DNA from: a virus
IMG/VR virus record: IMGVR_UViG_3300009788_000174
Location: 1-41,654 of that record
Reading direction: 5' to 3' (one strand)
DNA: 41,654 nt
The notes beneath the pieces are model-generated. The model was given only the letters and a program-made list of their open reading frames with translations, made no database searches and was not told the DNA's origin. Of this stretch, positions 16,234-24,030 are shown piece by piece. How positions within the stretch are numbered: position 1 is the first letter of the stretch; each line of letters opens with the position of its first letter. Position numbers and translations under genes: made by a program.

Positions 16234-16796
16234 TAAGCGATTCTCACTTTTCTGATCTTAACGACGTTGCCCAACTCACCAATAACTTTTGGCAGTTCTT
16301 TTTGTATGTATGATTCAAATGCTGTAGCCCCGGCTTCAAGTGCTTTCCATGGTGGCTTAGATTTTAAGTGTAACCAACTCGGGGCAGGTTGTACATTGTT
16401 CCAAAGTACATAGGGTAGTGTGTTCTCGAATTCAAAAACATAACTCATTCTAAATTTTGCATAGGTGTGTGTAATTTCATATGTTGAATACTGACCGGCT
16501 GTCTCTGCACCTAACTTATATCGTTTCCCTTGTATCGTTGTACCACGACGTATCTTATCTCTTGCGGCCAAAGATACCGTACCGGGTTGAATTGCCACCT
16601 TACCTAAAACCCTAGCTAGTGGTACAAATGTACCATATGCTGTCCCCGTGTATGTCGGGGTCTTCTCCATCACAGCACGTAACCAAGCTCTGATAGCTTC
16701 TCGTTGCTTGGCTTCGAGCCTAGCTTGAAGGATTTTGGTAAAGTTAACAATATTGATTGTAGGGAGTGAGACTTCTCCCTTAATTGTTGGCATCAT
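16233..16796 (-). CDS. Tail gene between chaperone and tape measure
   Basis: A 187-residue basic protein (MMPTIKGEVSLPTINIVNF, AIRAWLRAVMEKTPTYTGTA, YVFEFENTLPYVLWNN). The TPTYTGTA followed by a fenTLPYvlwn segment resembles HK97 gp10-like neck or tail-completion proteins (which carry a TPVdTG.l and n..pYa..vE.G). Its location between the frameshifted chaperone and the tape measure is unusual for that family, so the match is tentative. It starts with ATGATG, overlapping the TGA of the frameshift product, and ends in TAATG shared with the tape measure. Confidence 0.7.
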   Translation of the reverse strand: MMPTIKGEVSLPTINIVNFTKILQARLEAKQREAIRAWLRAVMEKTPTYTGTAYGTFVPLARVLGKVAIQPGTVSLAARDKIRRGTTIQGKRYKLGAETAGQYSTYEITHTYAKFRMSYVFEFENTLPYVLWNNVQPAPSWLHLKSKPPWKALEAGATAFESYIQKELPKVIGELGNVVKIRKVRIA

Positions 16797-16996
16797 GGCG
16801 TTTCACTTCCAGCTTCTTCAATTTGTCGAATCTGTTCATAACTTGTCCATTCAGATAGTTGCCATTCAGTCCAATCATCCGGGTCAGGACTCATGCCATT
16901 TGGCATTTGACCAAATCGTTCAAACGCCCGCCAGACAATATACTTTAGACTTCGGCCGTCTGGGAGTCTAATTCTGCTTGCCGAGCCTCCCCTGCT
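16793..16996 (-). CDS. Tail assembly chaperone GT extension (T part, via -1 frameshift)
   Basis: The -1 frame stays open for 67 residues after the slippery site and encodes a convincing protein (RIRLPDGRSLKYIVWRAFER ... WTEWQLSEWTSYEQIRQIEE), ending in TGA at 16793 that overlaps the start of the next gene. It has no start codon or ribosome binding site of its own. Fused to the first 154 residues of 16945-17457 it gives a GT-type protein of about 221 residues. By analogy with lambda gpG/gpGT, the long form binds tail-tube subunits and the tape measure during assembly. Confidence 0.82.
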   Translation of the reverse strand, partial: SRGGSASRIRLPDGRSLKYIVWRAFERFGQMPNGMSPDPDDWTEWQLSEWTSYEQIRQIEEAGSETP

Positions 16997-17457
16997 AAAA
17001 AATCTTCCCTGGCAGCGTCAAGCATACCATCGTCCATACAGTTAGCAATGCCAACAGTTTCAATGATCTTGGCAATCTCGCTATCAACGAAGTCACTGTC
17101 TTCTAGTTCCTTACGCCAGCCAGCCCAAGTTTGGGGATCATCCATTTTGACAGTTTCCCATTCCAAGTCATCTGTAGCCTGGAGGGACCGAAGGACTGTG
17201 TACGCTGTCTTTTGTGATGCCCACGTATCCAGTGCAGTCAGAAATCGTTTGTCCTTAACATTGGATATACGAACACCACCTGCCTTAAGAATTTCCGGTG
17301 GCTTCGGCATTGGGCAAAGCCTGTTGAATTCCTTAAAATCAGGTACGGCCTCAGCCTTAAATGCTAAGTTACCATTAGTTCCATCTTCAAGTAGGGGACG
17401 TCGGAACACAACAATCTCCACATTGCGTCCTTTGACTTTTCTTCCTTGCATCTTCAT
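16945..17457 (-). CDS. Tail assembly chaperone, short form (G part)
   Basis: A 170-residue protein between the tail-tube genes and the tape measure, the usual site of the tail chaperone. It is alpha-rich (RFLTALDTWASQKTAYTVLRSL, TWAGWRKELEDSDFVDSEIAKII) with an acidic C-terminus. Strong AGGAG lies about 11 bases before the ATG. The slippery heptamer lies 48 bases before its stop, so most ribosomes should make this short form and a minority the extended one. Sequence identity to named chaperones cannot be judged here; position and the frameshift signal carry the call. Confidence 0.8.
   Translation of the reverse strand: MKMQGRKVKGRNVEIVVFRRPLLEDGTNGNLAFKAEAVPDFKEFNRLCPMPKPPEILKAGGVRISNVKDKRFLTALDTWASQKTAYTVLRSLQATDDLEWETVKMDDPQTWAGWRKELEDSDFVDSEIAKIIETVGIANCMDDGMLDAAREDFLAGEARQAELDSQTAEV
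16996..17002 (-). promoter_or_regulatory. -1 programmed frameshift heptamer T-TTT-TTA
   Basis: In the reading frame of 16945-17457 the codons are GAT TTT TTA GCA, giving the canonical X-XXY-YYZ heptamer T TTT TTA. Slipping back one base leads directly into the open -1 frame that ends at 16793. This is the arrangement expected for a tail chaperone G/GT pair. Confidence 0.85.
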
Positions 17458-17485
17458 TGTAAGAGTCTCCTCGGGTGGTTAGTGA

Positions 17486-18304
17486 TTAGAGAGGCAGAAT
17501 TGCCGAATCAAATCTGACATGGCTTGCCGTCAGTCGATTACAGCGTCCGGAACAAGCAACGCTTGCTTCCTTCGTATCGTGGTCGAGTCCTTCGTAATAG
17601 AATTCCTCGAAAAGGGATTGCTCGTCATCGATCGCCGAGCACGCTGGAGCATTGACGATTTCAAGGTCAACACAGAATGGCTGACAGGTATCATCAGCAG
17701 TAGTTACCCAAGTATCGGCCGGGGCCAGATTCTTTAGGACTTCTTCGATCGTCGGTACAGATGCACCGTTAGCAGACGTGAGGAATTCCCACATGAAGTC
17801 AAACGAGACATCCATCGGTTCCTCGTCAGCATCACGTACCGTATCAAGAGAACCACGGTCCAAACTGAACTCTCTGGTCTTCTTCTCGGAGTGGGTAAGA
17901 TTACCATCACCGACCTTAATTTCAAGTGAGTTATGGCCTGTGAGTCTGGTAATGGCTTGGGCCTCAACGAGAACCGAACCAGCACCAACTTGAGATGCTG
18001 TAAAGAGGGCAACCGCGTCGGCATCACCATCAAGGGCAGCTTCAAGTAGAGTAGCAGTAGTTGTAACTGCACCAGTTGCATATGCAAGTGTGACAGTAAC
18101 ATCAACACCAACTACAACTACGGCAATCGAGCCGTCGCTGCCTGGGTCAACGAGAGTAATCGAGGGAGTTGCACTCCCATGATGCTTACTAAGAGCAGTA
18201 AGCAAAAGCTTTCCATCATCACCACCTGTATTAGTTGTGGTAAGAGTCGGAATCGTACCATCCCAAAGTCTCAGGATAGCGTTCTTCAGGTCAATCTTTG
18301 CCAA
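17486..18304 (-). CDS. Tail tube protein, copy 2 (TTG start)
   Basis: A 272-residue protein nearly identical to copy 1 (18321-19136) in the first 19 residues (MAKIDLKNAILRLWDGTIP) and in the last about 157, where only two residues differ (T for A, V for I). The middle, residues about 20-113, has diverged apart from TALSKHHGSATPSIT. Placed between head-tail genes and the chaperone, it fits a major tail tube role. It starts at TTG where copy 1 has ATG, with the same AAAGGAG upstream, so less product is expected. The pair may form a mixed tube or a decorated minority subunit. Confidence 0.82.
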   Translation of the reverse strand: MAKIDLKNAILRLWDGTIPTLTTTNTGGDDGKLLLTALSKHHGSATPSITLVDPGSDGSIAVVVVGVDVTVTLAYATGAVTTTATLLEAALDGDADAVALFTASQVGAGSVLVEAQAITRLTGHNSLEIKVGDGNLTHSEKKTREFSLDRGSLDTVRDADEEPMDVSFDFMWEFLTSANGASVPTIEEVLKNLAPADTWVTTADDTCQPFCVDLEIVNAPACSAIDDEQSLFEEFYYEGLDHDTKEASVACSGRCNRLTASHVRFDSAILPL

Positions 18305-18320
18305 GGTATGGCTCCTTTAC

Positions 18321-19136
18321 TTAGAGAGGCAGAATTGCCGAATCAAATCTGACATGAGAAGCTGTCAGTCGATTACATCGCCCGGAGCAAGCCACACTGG
18401 CTTCCTTCGTGTCGTGGTCGAGTCCTTCGTAATAGAATTCCTCGAAAAGGGATTGCTCGTCATCAATCGCCGAGCACGCTGGAGCATTGACGATTTCAAG
18501 GTCAATACAAAATGGTTGACAGGTATCGTCAGCAGTAGTTACCCAAGCATCGGCCGGGGCCAGATTCTTTAGGACTTCTTCGATCGTCGGTACAGATGCA
18601 CCGTTAGCAGAAGTAAGAAACTCCCACATGAAGTCAAACGAGACATCCATCGGTTCCTCGTCAGCATCACGTACCGTGTCAAGAGAACCACGGTCCAAAC
18701 TGAACTCTCTGGTCTTCTTCTCGGAGTGGGTAAGATTACCATCACCGACCTTAATCTCAAGCGAGTTATGACCTGTGAGTCGGGTGATAGCCTGGGCATC
18801 AGGAACAAGCGAACCGTCGCCATCTAGCGTCATTGTAGCAAGTGCAACGGCGGCAGGAACACTGTCGTATTCTGTCTTCATTGCCGATGCAATTGTATCA
18901 ACTGAACCAGAATAGTTGAGTGTGATAACAATGTCAACACCCGTAACCACAACGCTAAGCGATGTAGTGCTAGTCGGATGAATAATTGTAATCGACGGAG
19001 TTGCACTGCCATGATGCTTACTGAGAGCAGTCAGTGTTACCTGACCGTTCACACCAGCACCATTAACTGTAGTCAGCTCCGGAATTGTACCATCCCAAAG
19101 TCGCAGGATAGCGTTCTTTAGATCAATCTTTGCCAT
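18321..19136 (-). CDS. Tail tube protein, copy 1 (ATG start)
   Basis: A 271-residue protein, the upstream member of a tandem pair. Residues about 20-113 form a variable beta-rich segment (SITIIHPTSTTSLSVVVTGV). The rest is shared with copy 2, including EKKTREFSLDRGSLDTVRDADEEPMDVSFDF, a charged strand pattern usual in tube proteins. AAAGGAG lies nine bases before the ATG. The near-identity of the conserved part at DNA level also (few substitutions over about 470 bases) points to recent duplication or gene conversion while the central segment diverged. Confidence 0.83.
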   Translation of the reverse strand: MAKIDLKNAILRLWDGTIPELTTVNGAGVNGQVTLTALSKHHGSATPSITIIHPTSTTSLSVVVTGVDIVITLNYSGSVDTIASAMKTEYDSVPAAVALATMTLDGDGSLVPDAQAITRLTGHNSLEIKVGDGNLTHSEKKTREFSLDRGSLDTVRDADEEPMDVSFDFMWEFLTSANGASVPTIEEVLKNLAPADAWVTTADDTCQPFCIDLEIVNAPACSAIDDEQSLFEEFYYEGLDHDTKEASVACSGRCNRLTASHVRFDSAILPL

Positions 19137-19147
19137 AAATGGCTCCT

Positions 19148-19621
19148 TTACTCTTGGAGTTCTAAGCGGTAATGTCCTTCAATTGTGTACTGAGTTAACT
19201 TAGTATCTTGGTGAATAATACCAAAGTTACCAATGTCAACTGTATCTTCATATCGTTTTGTTCGGGTCTTCAGACAACCCAACAAAGAGTCATCGTCGTT
19301 GCCACCATTCCCATACTTGTATACTTTGATTACTTGTGTAAAGCCTTGGGCAAATTGACCAACAGCTCTTACGCCAGCATACAAGTCCTCTGGGTCCATG
19401 GCAGACTGAATCAAGAGGTTAATTTCCATGTCAAGGTATTTTACACCATGGCACGGTTGTGAAATAAAGGGACCATCTGTTCGGAGTTCTGCGAAGTCGG
19501 CAAGGTTATCTGTATCTCGCTCATCGCCTTCAATGTAAAGGAAGTAGCTCCCTTTGTATAAATCGAAATGCTTTGAGATTGATATAGTGATCCACCGATA
19601 CCAGTCAGGATTGATATTCAT
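19148..19621 (-). CDS. Putative tail terminator / minor tail protein
   Basis: A 157-residue protein between the neck gene and the tube genes, the usual place of the tail terminator. It is beta-rich (ITISISKHFDLYKGSYFLYIEGDERDTD, VKYLDMEINLLIQSAMDPED, TKLTQYTIEGHYRLEL). The last strands suit a gpU-like or gp17-like terminator fold, but no diagnostic motif is seen. It starts with an ATGA overlap with the preceding gene and ends 12 bases before copy 1 of the tube. Confidence 0.65.
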   Translation of the reverse strand: MNINPDWYRWITISISKHFDLYKGSYFLYIEGDERDTDNLADFAELRTDGPFISQPCHGVKYLDMEINLLIQSAMDPEDLYAGVRAVGQFAQGFTQVIKVYKYGNGGNDDDSLLGCLKTRTKRYEDTVDIGNFGIIHQDTKLTQYTIEGHYRLELQE

Positions 19622-20106
19622 CGGCTTACCTCCGCAACTTGCTCAAAGCATAGTACAGACTTAGCATCAAGTAGATGTACTTTCCTCGCTGCTTTTGTCT
19701 CTCGCACAACAAGAATGTATCCCATCCCCTCTTCAAACTCATAGAAGCTTTTCACTTCGTAACGTCGCTGATTGTACACAACGAACTGGTTATTATCTAT
19801 CTCCCAATCGGCCGGTATATCGGCAGCGTCGATGATAACACGACGGTCGCTTGAGTCAAAGAAACCACCCGATGTAAAATCTTTATTGGCTGAGATATAC
19901 GCAAGGTCATACACGAATGAGCGTGACACTTTCGCAGGCTGAACAATAGCCCGTGGCACATGGATCTTCATATACGAAATTGATTTCTGTCCCGTCTCCA
20001 AGTCAGTCGTACCAAGGATTTGCTGACAAATGTCAATTGGCAAACCGTATGTACGTTTCATGCGGTAGAGGGTAGCTCGAATGTATTGTAGTCGGGTGCG
20101 AGACAT
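19618..20106 (-). CDS. Putative head-tail joining (neck) protein
   Basis: A 162-residue protein from ATG 20106 (MSRTRLQYIRATLYRMKRTYG). The TTG at 20136 would overlap the operator and is less likely. The C-terminal half (WEIDNNQFVVYNQRRYEVKSFYEFEEGMGYILVVRET) is a small beta-barrel with a Y-x-V-K-S/x-h motif, typical of head-tail stopper or neck proteins. It is the first gene after the capsid terminator, with a perfect GTTAAGCTTAAC 12 bases before the ATG. Confidence 0.68.
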   Translation of the reverse strand: MSRTRLQYIRATLYRMKRTYGLPIDICQQILGTTDLETGQKSISYMKIHVPRAIVQPAKVSRSFVYDLAYISANKDFTSGGFFDSSDRRVIIDAADIPADWEIDNNQFVVYNQRRYEVKSFYEFEEGMGYILVVRETKAARKVHLLDAKSVLCFEQVAEVSR

Positions 20107-20118
20107 ATTTGGAACCTT

Positions 20119-20130
20119 GTTAAGCTTAAC
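20119..20130. promoter_or_regulatory. Perfect GTTAAGCTTAAC palindrome upstream of the neck gene
   Basis: An exact 12-bp palindrome, one of two perfect copies I located (the other is at 2439-2450). It sits between the capsid-gene terminator hairpin and the start of 19618-20106. Confidence 0.6.
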
Positions 20131-20139
20131 CAACAAAAG

Positions 20140-20171
20140 CCAACCACCCCGCCCGAAGACGGGGCAGTTGG
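20140..20171 (-). terminator. Hairpin terminator after the major capsid gene
   Basis: On the minus strand a 14-bp stem (three G-T pairs) is capped by a TTCG tetraloop and followed by CTTTTGTTGG. It lies nine bases past the capsid stop. A partial terminator here would raise capsid over downstream tail transcripts, and the dyad immediately after it may control read-through. Confidence 0.75.
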
Positions 20172-20179
20172 GAAGGGAT

Positions 20180-21604
20180 CTAGCAAAGCATCAGTGCCGC
20201 GAGATAGGGATCAAGTGTAGCAACACCACACAACAGGTCAACCGTCACCAGGAGACCCTGCTTACGACCTTCGTAACTCGCGTTGACACGAATCGCGACA
20301 TCGCCGTAAGACGCAACGCCGGACATGACGCCCATACCACTCGGGATCTGAATCAGAGGACGCAGAACCAAGGAGAGGCAATTCCGCTCGAAAGCAAAGT
20401 TGACTTCACCGGCGGGGCCAAGGTCGACGTGGTCGTCTTCCACAACCGCATTCACAAGCGGACGATCCAGCCAAATCGAAGTAGTATCGCCGGCGGTTTC
20501 GATCGTCTTGACAACAGAGTAGTAGCCAGCGATAGCTACGTCAGGAGTCGCATCAGTCGAGAACGCGATAAGCGTACCAGGCTCGATGACTCCAGTGTAA
20601 CCATCAATGACAATTGCCTTCGAGTAACCCGCAGCGTAGGCACTCGTAGTGGCCGCACGATTGTAAATCGTGACAACAGCATCGTCAAGGACTGCATTAC
20701 GCAGACCTGGAGTAATGGTAACGTCAAGATCCTCAGTCGACGGACTGGCAGTCAGCGTAACACGGTGAATCGTGTCATCACCAGCAATCTTGATGAACTT
20801 GCCTTCCGTCTGGCTAAGGTCCGTCACGGCCGCCGTATCCATGTGGATAAGGGTAGTACCAGCAACATAGCCGCCGCTATTGTCGACCTTCGACGCTATC
20901 GACTGAATTGTAGTAATCGGACTGGGCGTGTTCTGACACTGGTAGATATCGAACCCGTACTTACGTCCGATGCTCGCTTCTCGCAGTGCCGAACCGTCAT
21001 CACCAACCTTGTCGGCCTCGGTGAACGTATCGAGGTTCAACATGATTGCTTCGGTTTCGGGACCGATAATCAAAGTACGACCGGGGAGAGGGGCCTTGTT
21101 GATACTCATACGCTTTCGCGTATCGACCATATAACCCTTGATCGTATCGACAGTACCCAAGCCAAGACCACCCTGCTGGTTGTCCATGAACTGATAAGCT
21201 TGCCCAAGGGTAATCTTATCAAGACCTTGAACCAGCGAGAGAATCGCCGGGACCAAGTAAAGCGCCTTCAGCTCTTGGAAGGACTTAGACAGGTCTTCGT
21301 CCTGGAGCGTAAAGGTGGTTTCGAGGTGCTGATTCAGCACAACCGGAATGTCGGTAGCTTCCGCATTTTGGACGGTGACTTCATCAGTCTTTGTCTTACG
21401 GTTGAATTCAAACTCGGCAGGCTTCCGAGTATGAACGGTTTCACCGAACTTGGCGATCTTCGAGGAGAAGTCACGATGGACCATACCCGAAATAACCATG
21501 TTCTCAATAAGAACGGCAACGCCTTCGTTCGCCCAGATTTCTGGGATGAACGCCGCAAGGTCATTGTCATACACGAGTCGAAACGGAGTTGAGAAAAGTC
21601 TCAT
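20180..21604 (-). CDS. Major capsid protein, P22-coat-like
   Basis: A 474-residue coat protein. The N-terminus has the helical signature of the P22 gp5-type family: FIPEIWANEGVAVLIENMVI then HRDFSSKIAKFGETV, with RKP following; the scaffold gene is just upstream. Residues about 250-370 form an extra beta-rich insertion (GKFIKIAGDDTIHRVTLTAS, PGTLIAFSTDATPDVAIAGY), expected for P22-like coats. The C-terminus, YEGRKQGLLVTVDLLCGVA, also matches the family pattern. Before the coat signature come 14 residues, MRLFSTPFRLVYDN, echoed in the scaffold's start (SSPFRLVYDD). The start overlaps the end of the scaffold region by position (21607); AAAGG upstream is distant, so coupling is likely. A truncated copy of its N-terminal helix is found at 6495-6761. 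Confidence 0.9.
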   Translation of the reverse strand: MRLFSTPFRLVYDNDLAAFIPEIWANEGVAVLIENMVISGMVHRDFSSKIAKFGETVHTRKPAEFEFNRKTKTDEVTVQNAEATDIPVVLNQHLETTFTLQDEDLSKSFQELKALYLVPAILSLVQGLDKITLGQAYQFMDNQQGGLGLGTVDTIKGYMVDTRKRMSINKAPLPGRTLIIGPETEAIMLNLDTFTEADKVGDDGSALREASIGRKYGFDIYQCQNTPSPITTIQSIASKVDNSGGYVAGTTLIHMDTAAVTDLSQTEGKFIKIAGDDTIHRVTLTASPSTEDLDVTITPGLRNAVLDDAVVTIYNRAATTSAYAAGYSKAIVIDGYTGVIEPGTLIAFSTDATPDVAIAGYYSVVKTIETAGDTTSIWLDRPLVNAVVEDDHVDLGPAGEVNFAFERNCLSLVLRPLIQIPSGMGVMSGVASYGDVAIRVNASYEGRKQGLLVTVDLLCGVATLDPYLAALMLC

Positions 21605-21606
21605 AA

Positions 21607-22464
21607 TTAGTTTTTACCTTTCACTAGGGTAGTCGGATCAACACCGGGATTTTCCTTACGCCACTTCATATAGGCGGCAGGGTCCTTCAGTGAATCAACC
21701 GTCACATTGCGACCGCTGCCACTACCCGCACCATTGGTGGAACCAAATCCACCAGTGCCCGGATTCGTGAAGAGATTACCAAATCGCTCTGGTAGTTCCT
21801 TCATACGTTTGAGGGCATCCTCAGGTTTGAGTGTCAGCATGGTCGGATTGCCGTCGTCGTCTACATCGACGAACTTAACCAACGGCTCGTATTCCCCAGT
21901 AGGTTGTCCTGCTTCATTAAGGACCTCCCCCAGGTAGGTTTTTGGGCCGAGAATGTCCATGATCTGCTCATTGACTTCGACCTTGGCCGCTGTGGCCGCA
22001 TCCAGTATCGAACGATTGATACGTTCGGCACTGTAGTTACTTTGCCAAGTGTCTCGCTCTTTGGTAAGCTTATCAAGCTCTTTCGCATGGGCGACTTGAG
22101 CCTTCTTCGAGTTCCTCTTGACAATTTCTTCTTGCGTCATAGATTGCTCTTGGAGCTTCTCCAGACGCTCTTCCAGGTCTCCCCGCTCAGTAGCGGTCAT
22201 CGTTGCCTGCTCTTTGAGTGTGTTAAGCTCACCCAGCAGTGTTTCGTTTTGCTTCGACACAGTCCGGCGGTTCTCAGCCATCATGGAATTCAGCTTCTCT
22301 TGGGTAAGAGTGATCTCACCCTTCTTCGCCGTAGCTTCGGCTTCAGCTTTCGCCGCCGCAGTTGCAGTAGCCTCAGCGGTTGCAGCAGCCTCAGCGGCAG
22401 CCGCATCACTGGCGTCATCATAGACGAGGCGGAACGGCGAACTTCTCAACATGGAAAACAACAT
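21607..22464 (-). CDS. Capsid scaffolding protein
   Basis: A 285-residue protein directly before the capsid gene. It begins MLFSMLRSSPFRLVYDD, then an Ala/Glu-rich segment (AEATATAAAKAEAEATAKK) and a long coiled-coil (KLNSMMAENRRTVSKQNETL, ERLEKLQEQSMTQEEIV, about residues 50-150). A conserved part follows (DILGPKTYLGEVLN, EPLVKFVDVDDDGN), and the C-terminus is Gly/Asn-rich with a final basic stretch. These are the usual features of phage scaffolds, which direct coat assembly and then leave the head. GGAG is seven bases before the ATG. Confidence 0.86.
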   Translation of the reverse strand: MLFSMLRSSPFRLVYDDASDAAAAEAAATAEATATAAAKAEAEATAKKGEITLTQEKLNSMMAENRRTVSKQNETLLGELNTLKEQATMTATERGDLEERLEKLQEQSMTQEEIVKRNSKKAQVAHAKELDKLTKERDTWQSNYSAERINRSILDAATAAKVEVNEQIMDILGPKTYLGEVLNEAGQPTGEYEPLVKFVDVDDDGNPTMLTLKPEDALKRMKELPERFGNLFTNPGTGGFGSTNGAGSGSGRNVTVDSLKDPAAYMKWRKENPGVDPTTLVKGKN

Positions 22465-22475
22465 ACTCAGTCTCC

Positions 22476-22925
22476 TTAGGGAACCCTACGTAAATCGATT
22501 TCGCGTGGATCACGCAAATACGGGCGGATATATCCCCATGCTTCAGCACTAGGAATACCTGCTCGAATGTGTTCCTCGACAAAGTGCAAGTCGTAGGTGG
22601 CTCTTGCACCTGAAAAGGCATCGGACGTCATGCCTATGTTCTTACGTTCAAGTTCCATGTCTACTCCGTCCAAGTAGGCAAGAGCACACTCATAGCAAGC
22701 ACGCTCGATATCGGGCGGTACTACAGTATCCCCGAAACGGGGGAATTGTAGTTCCTGGTCATCGTCAGCTTTTGTACCGGCGATGTTAAGCTTATCAATA
22801 GCCCGAGTGGCCATCTTCAAAGCTTTGATTCTATCATTCAGTACAGTCAGCTCCCAGACACGAACATCCAATCGTTCGTTAAAGTAAGCATTTGCACCGG
22901 TGTTGGTTCCGTAATAACTAGCCAC
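22476..22925 (-). CDS. Head-tail connector (DnaT-like / gp6-like adaptor)
   Basis: A 149-residue protein starting at GTG, with GGAG nine bases before. The pattern YGTNTGANAYFNERLDVRVW, then ALKMATRAIDKLNIAGTKAD, DQELQFPR and PDIERACYECALAYLDG is that of a well-populated phage connector family labelled putative DnaT-like or head-tail adaptor, whose members join the portal. The C-terminal third (AYDLHFVEEH, GIPSAEAWGYIRPYLRD) is also typical. It overlaps the preceding gene by eight bases. Confidence 0.82.
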   Translation of the reverse strand: MASYYGTNTGANAYFNERLDVRVWELTVLNDRIKALKMATRAIDKLNIAGTKADDDQELQFPRFGDTVVPPDIERACYECALAYLDGVDMELERKNIGMTSDAFSGARATYDLHFVEEHIRAGIPSAEAWGYIRPYLRDPREIDLRRVP

Positions 22926-24030
22926 TTAATTTCACTCCTTCAAATTCGAGGTTGATCGCCACATTGGCACCATCTGGACTGTGCCGACGATTCTGAACAA
23001 AGTCAAGTGGGTTAGTTAAAAGTTGGACGTCCCAGATTTCGCCCTTCCAATTTTGCATCCTAATGTGTTCGGCATTGTATGTGGTGAGGAACTCTTCTAG
23101 TTCCAGGCCCTTCTGTCTTGTCATGTCGAAAGTGTACGCTAACCGCCGTGATGTCGATCGTTTGACATACACTCGACGTGTTCCGTCCATTGCCCGCTTA
23201 ACGAGCATATCGGAAACATTGTTCTCTTTGTCATCTAACTCAGGTGCCGGGAGTACGATCGATGCTTCAATTCTTGGCCACGGTGCTTGCATCAATACGT
23301 AAGTCTCGGTAGGCTTAACAACAACGCCCACGACGTGTTGTGTTAAGTGGAGGGTCTGTGTTATATTTGTCGAACCCTCACGAATTATATTACATACTGC
23401 TAACTGTGTGAACCCTAATGTGTTCGCCGCCGACTGGTTGCTTATTAGCTGTGCTACAGCATCTTGTGTAAAAGCTAAAGTAGAGGATGCTGATAGTTGC
23501 TGGCCACCCCAGGCCCAGGACACTGATTGTGTGAATGTAAGGTGATTAGATACAGGGCGGCTGCATTGTACAGCTTGGGTAAATGTGAGGGTGTTACTTG
23601 CGACCTGTATCGGAAGCACACGCTTAACTACAACTGTCTGTTGGAACTCTAAATGGTTACTAGCGTAAAATGTCTGTTCAGTATCGTTATCTGCCGCTTG
23701 GGTAAATTCTAAAGTGTTACCTACGGCAATGTTCAGGACTTTTGTGACCTGGACGCTGTGGCTGAATGCAAGCGTATTACCAATTCGCTGATTGTTATAT
23801 GTGACCGCATCATGGGAGAAAGTAAGTGTGCTCGCTACTGAGCGATTATATACTACCTGTACTAATACTTCTTGGGTAAGGGTAAGATTGCTAGTTACTT
23901 CCTGTGGCGGTAGACCAACTGGCTCCGAGTATAGTATGTCTATATACTGAGTCGTCAGTCGTGCAGTTGGTACGACTGAACTCGTATACAAAACATCAAC
24001 ATATTGTTGTGTTGACCTTGCAACCGTCAT
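22918..24030 (-). CDS. Solenoid-repeat protein B with C-terminal domain
   Basis: A 370-residue paralogue of 10893-12023. Residues about 45-240 hold ten repeats of the same kind (IGNTLAFSHSV, ASNTLTFTQAV, VSNHLTFTQSV, AANTLGFTQLA), about 20 residues apart. The N-terminus has a separate duplicated motif (STQQYVDVLYTS, LTTQYIDILYSE). The last 100 residues form the same domain type as in the paralogue (RLAYTFDMTRQKGLELEEFL, IRMQNWKGEIWDVQLLTNP). It lies between the LamG-like protein and the connector, and may be an outer capsid or neck decoration. Its end overlaps the connector start. Confidence 0.75.
   Translation of the reverse strand: MTVARSTQQYVDVLYTSSVVPTARLTTQYIDILYSEPVGLPPQEVTSNLTLTQEVLVQVVYNRSVASTLTFSHDAVTYNNQRIGNTLAFSHSVQVTKVLNIAVGNTLEFTQAADNDTEQTFYASNHLEFQQTVVVKRVLPIQVASNTLTFTQAVQCSRPVSNHLTFTQSVSWAWGGQQLSASSTLAFTQDAVAQLISNQSAANTLGFTQLAVCNIIREGSTNITQTLHLTQHVVGVVVKPTETYVLMQAPWPRIEASIVLPAPELDDKENNVSDMLVKRAMDGTRRVYVKRSTSRRLAYTFDMTRQKGLELEEFLTTYNAEHIRMQNWKGEIWDVQLLTNPLDFVQNRRHSPDGANVAINLEFEGVKLSG

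Noticed and set aside
18321-18572. Plus-strand ORFs at 17519 and 18237 with similar products
   Set aside because: The similarity only mirrors the duplicated tail-tube genes on the minus strand.
20081-21592. 503-codon ORF on the plus strand opposite the capsid gene
   Set aside because: A mirror of the capsid gene caused by codon bias; the minus-strand frame has clear coat-protein homology and operon context.
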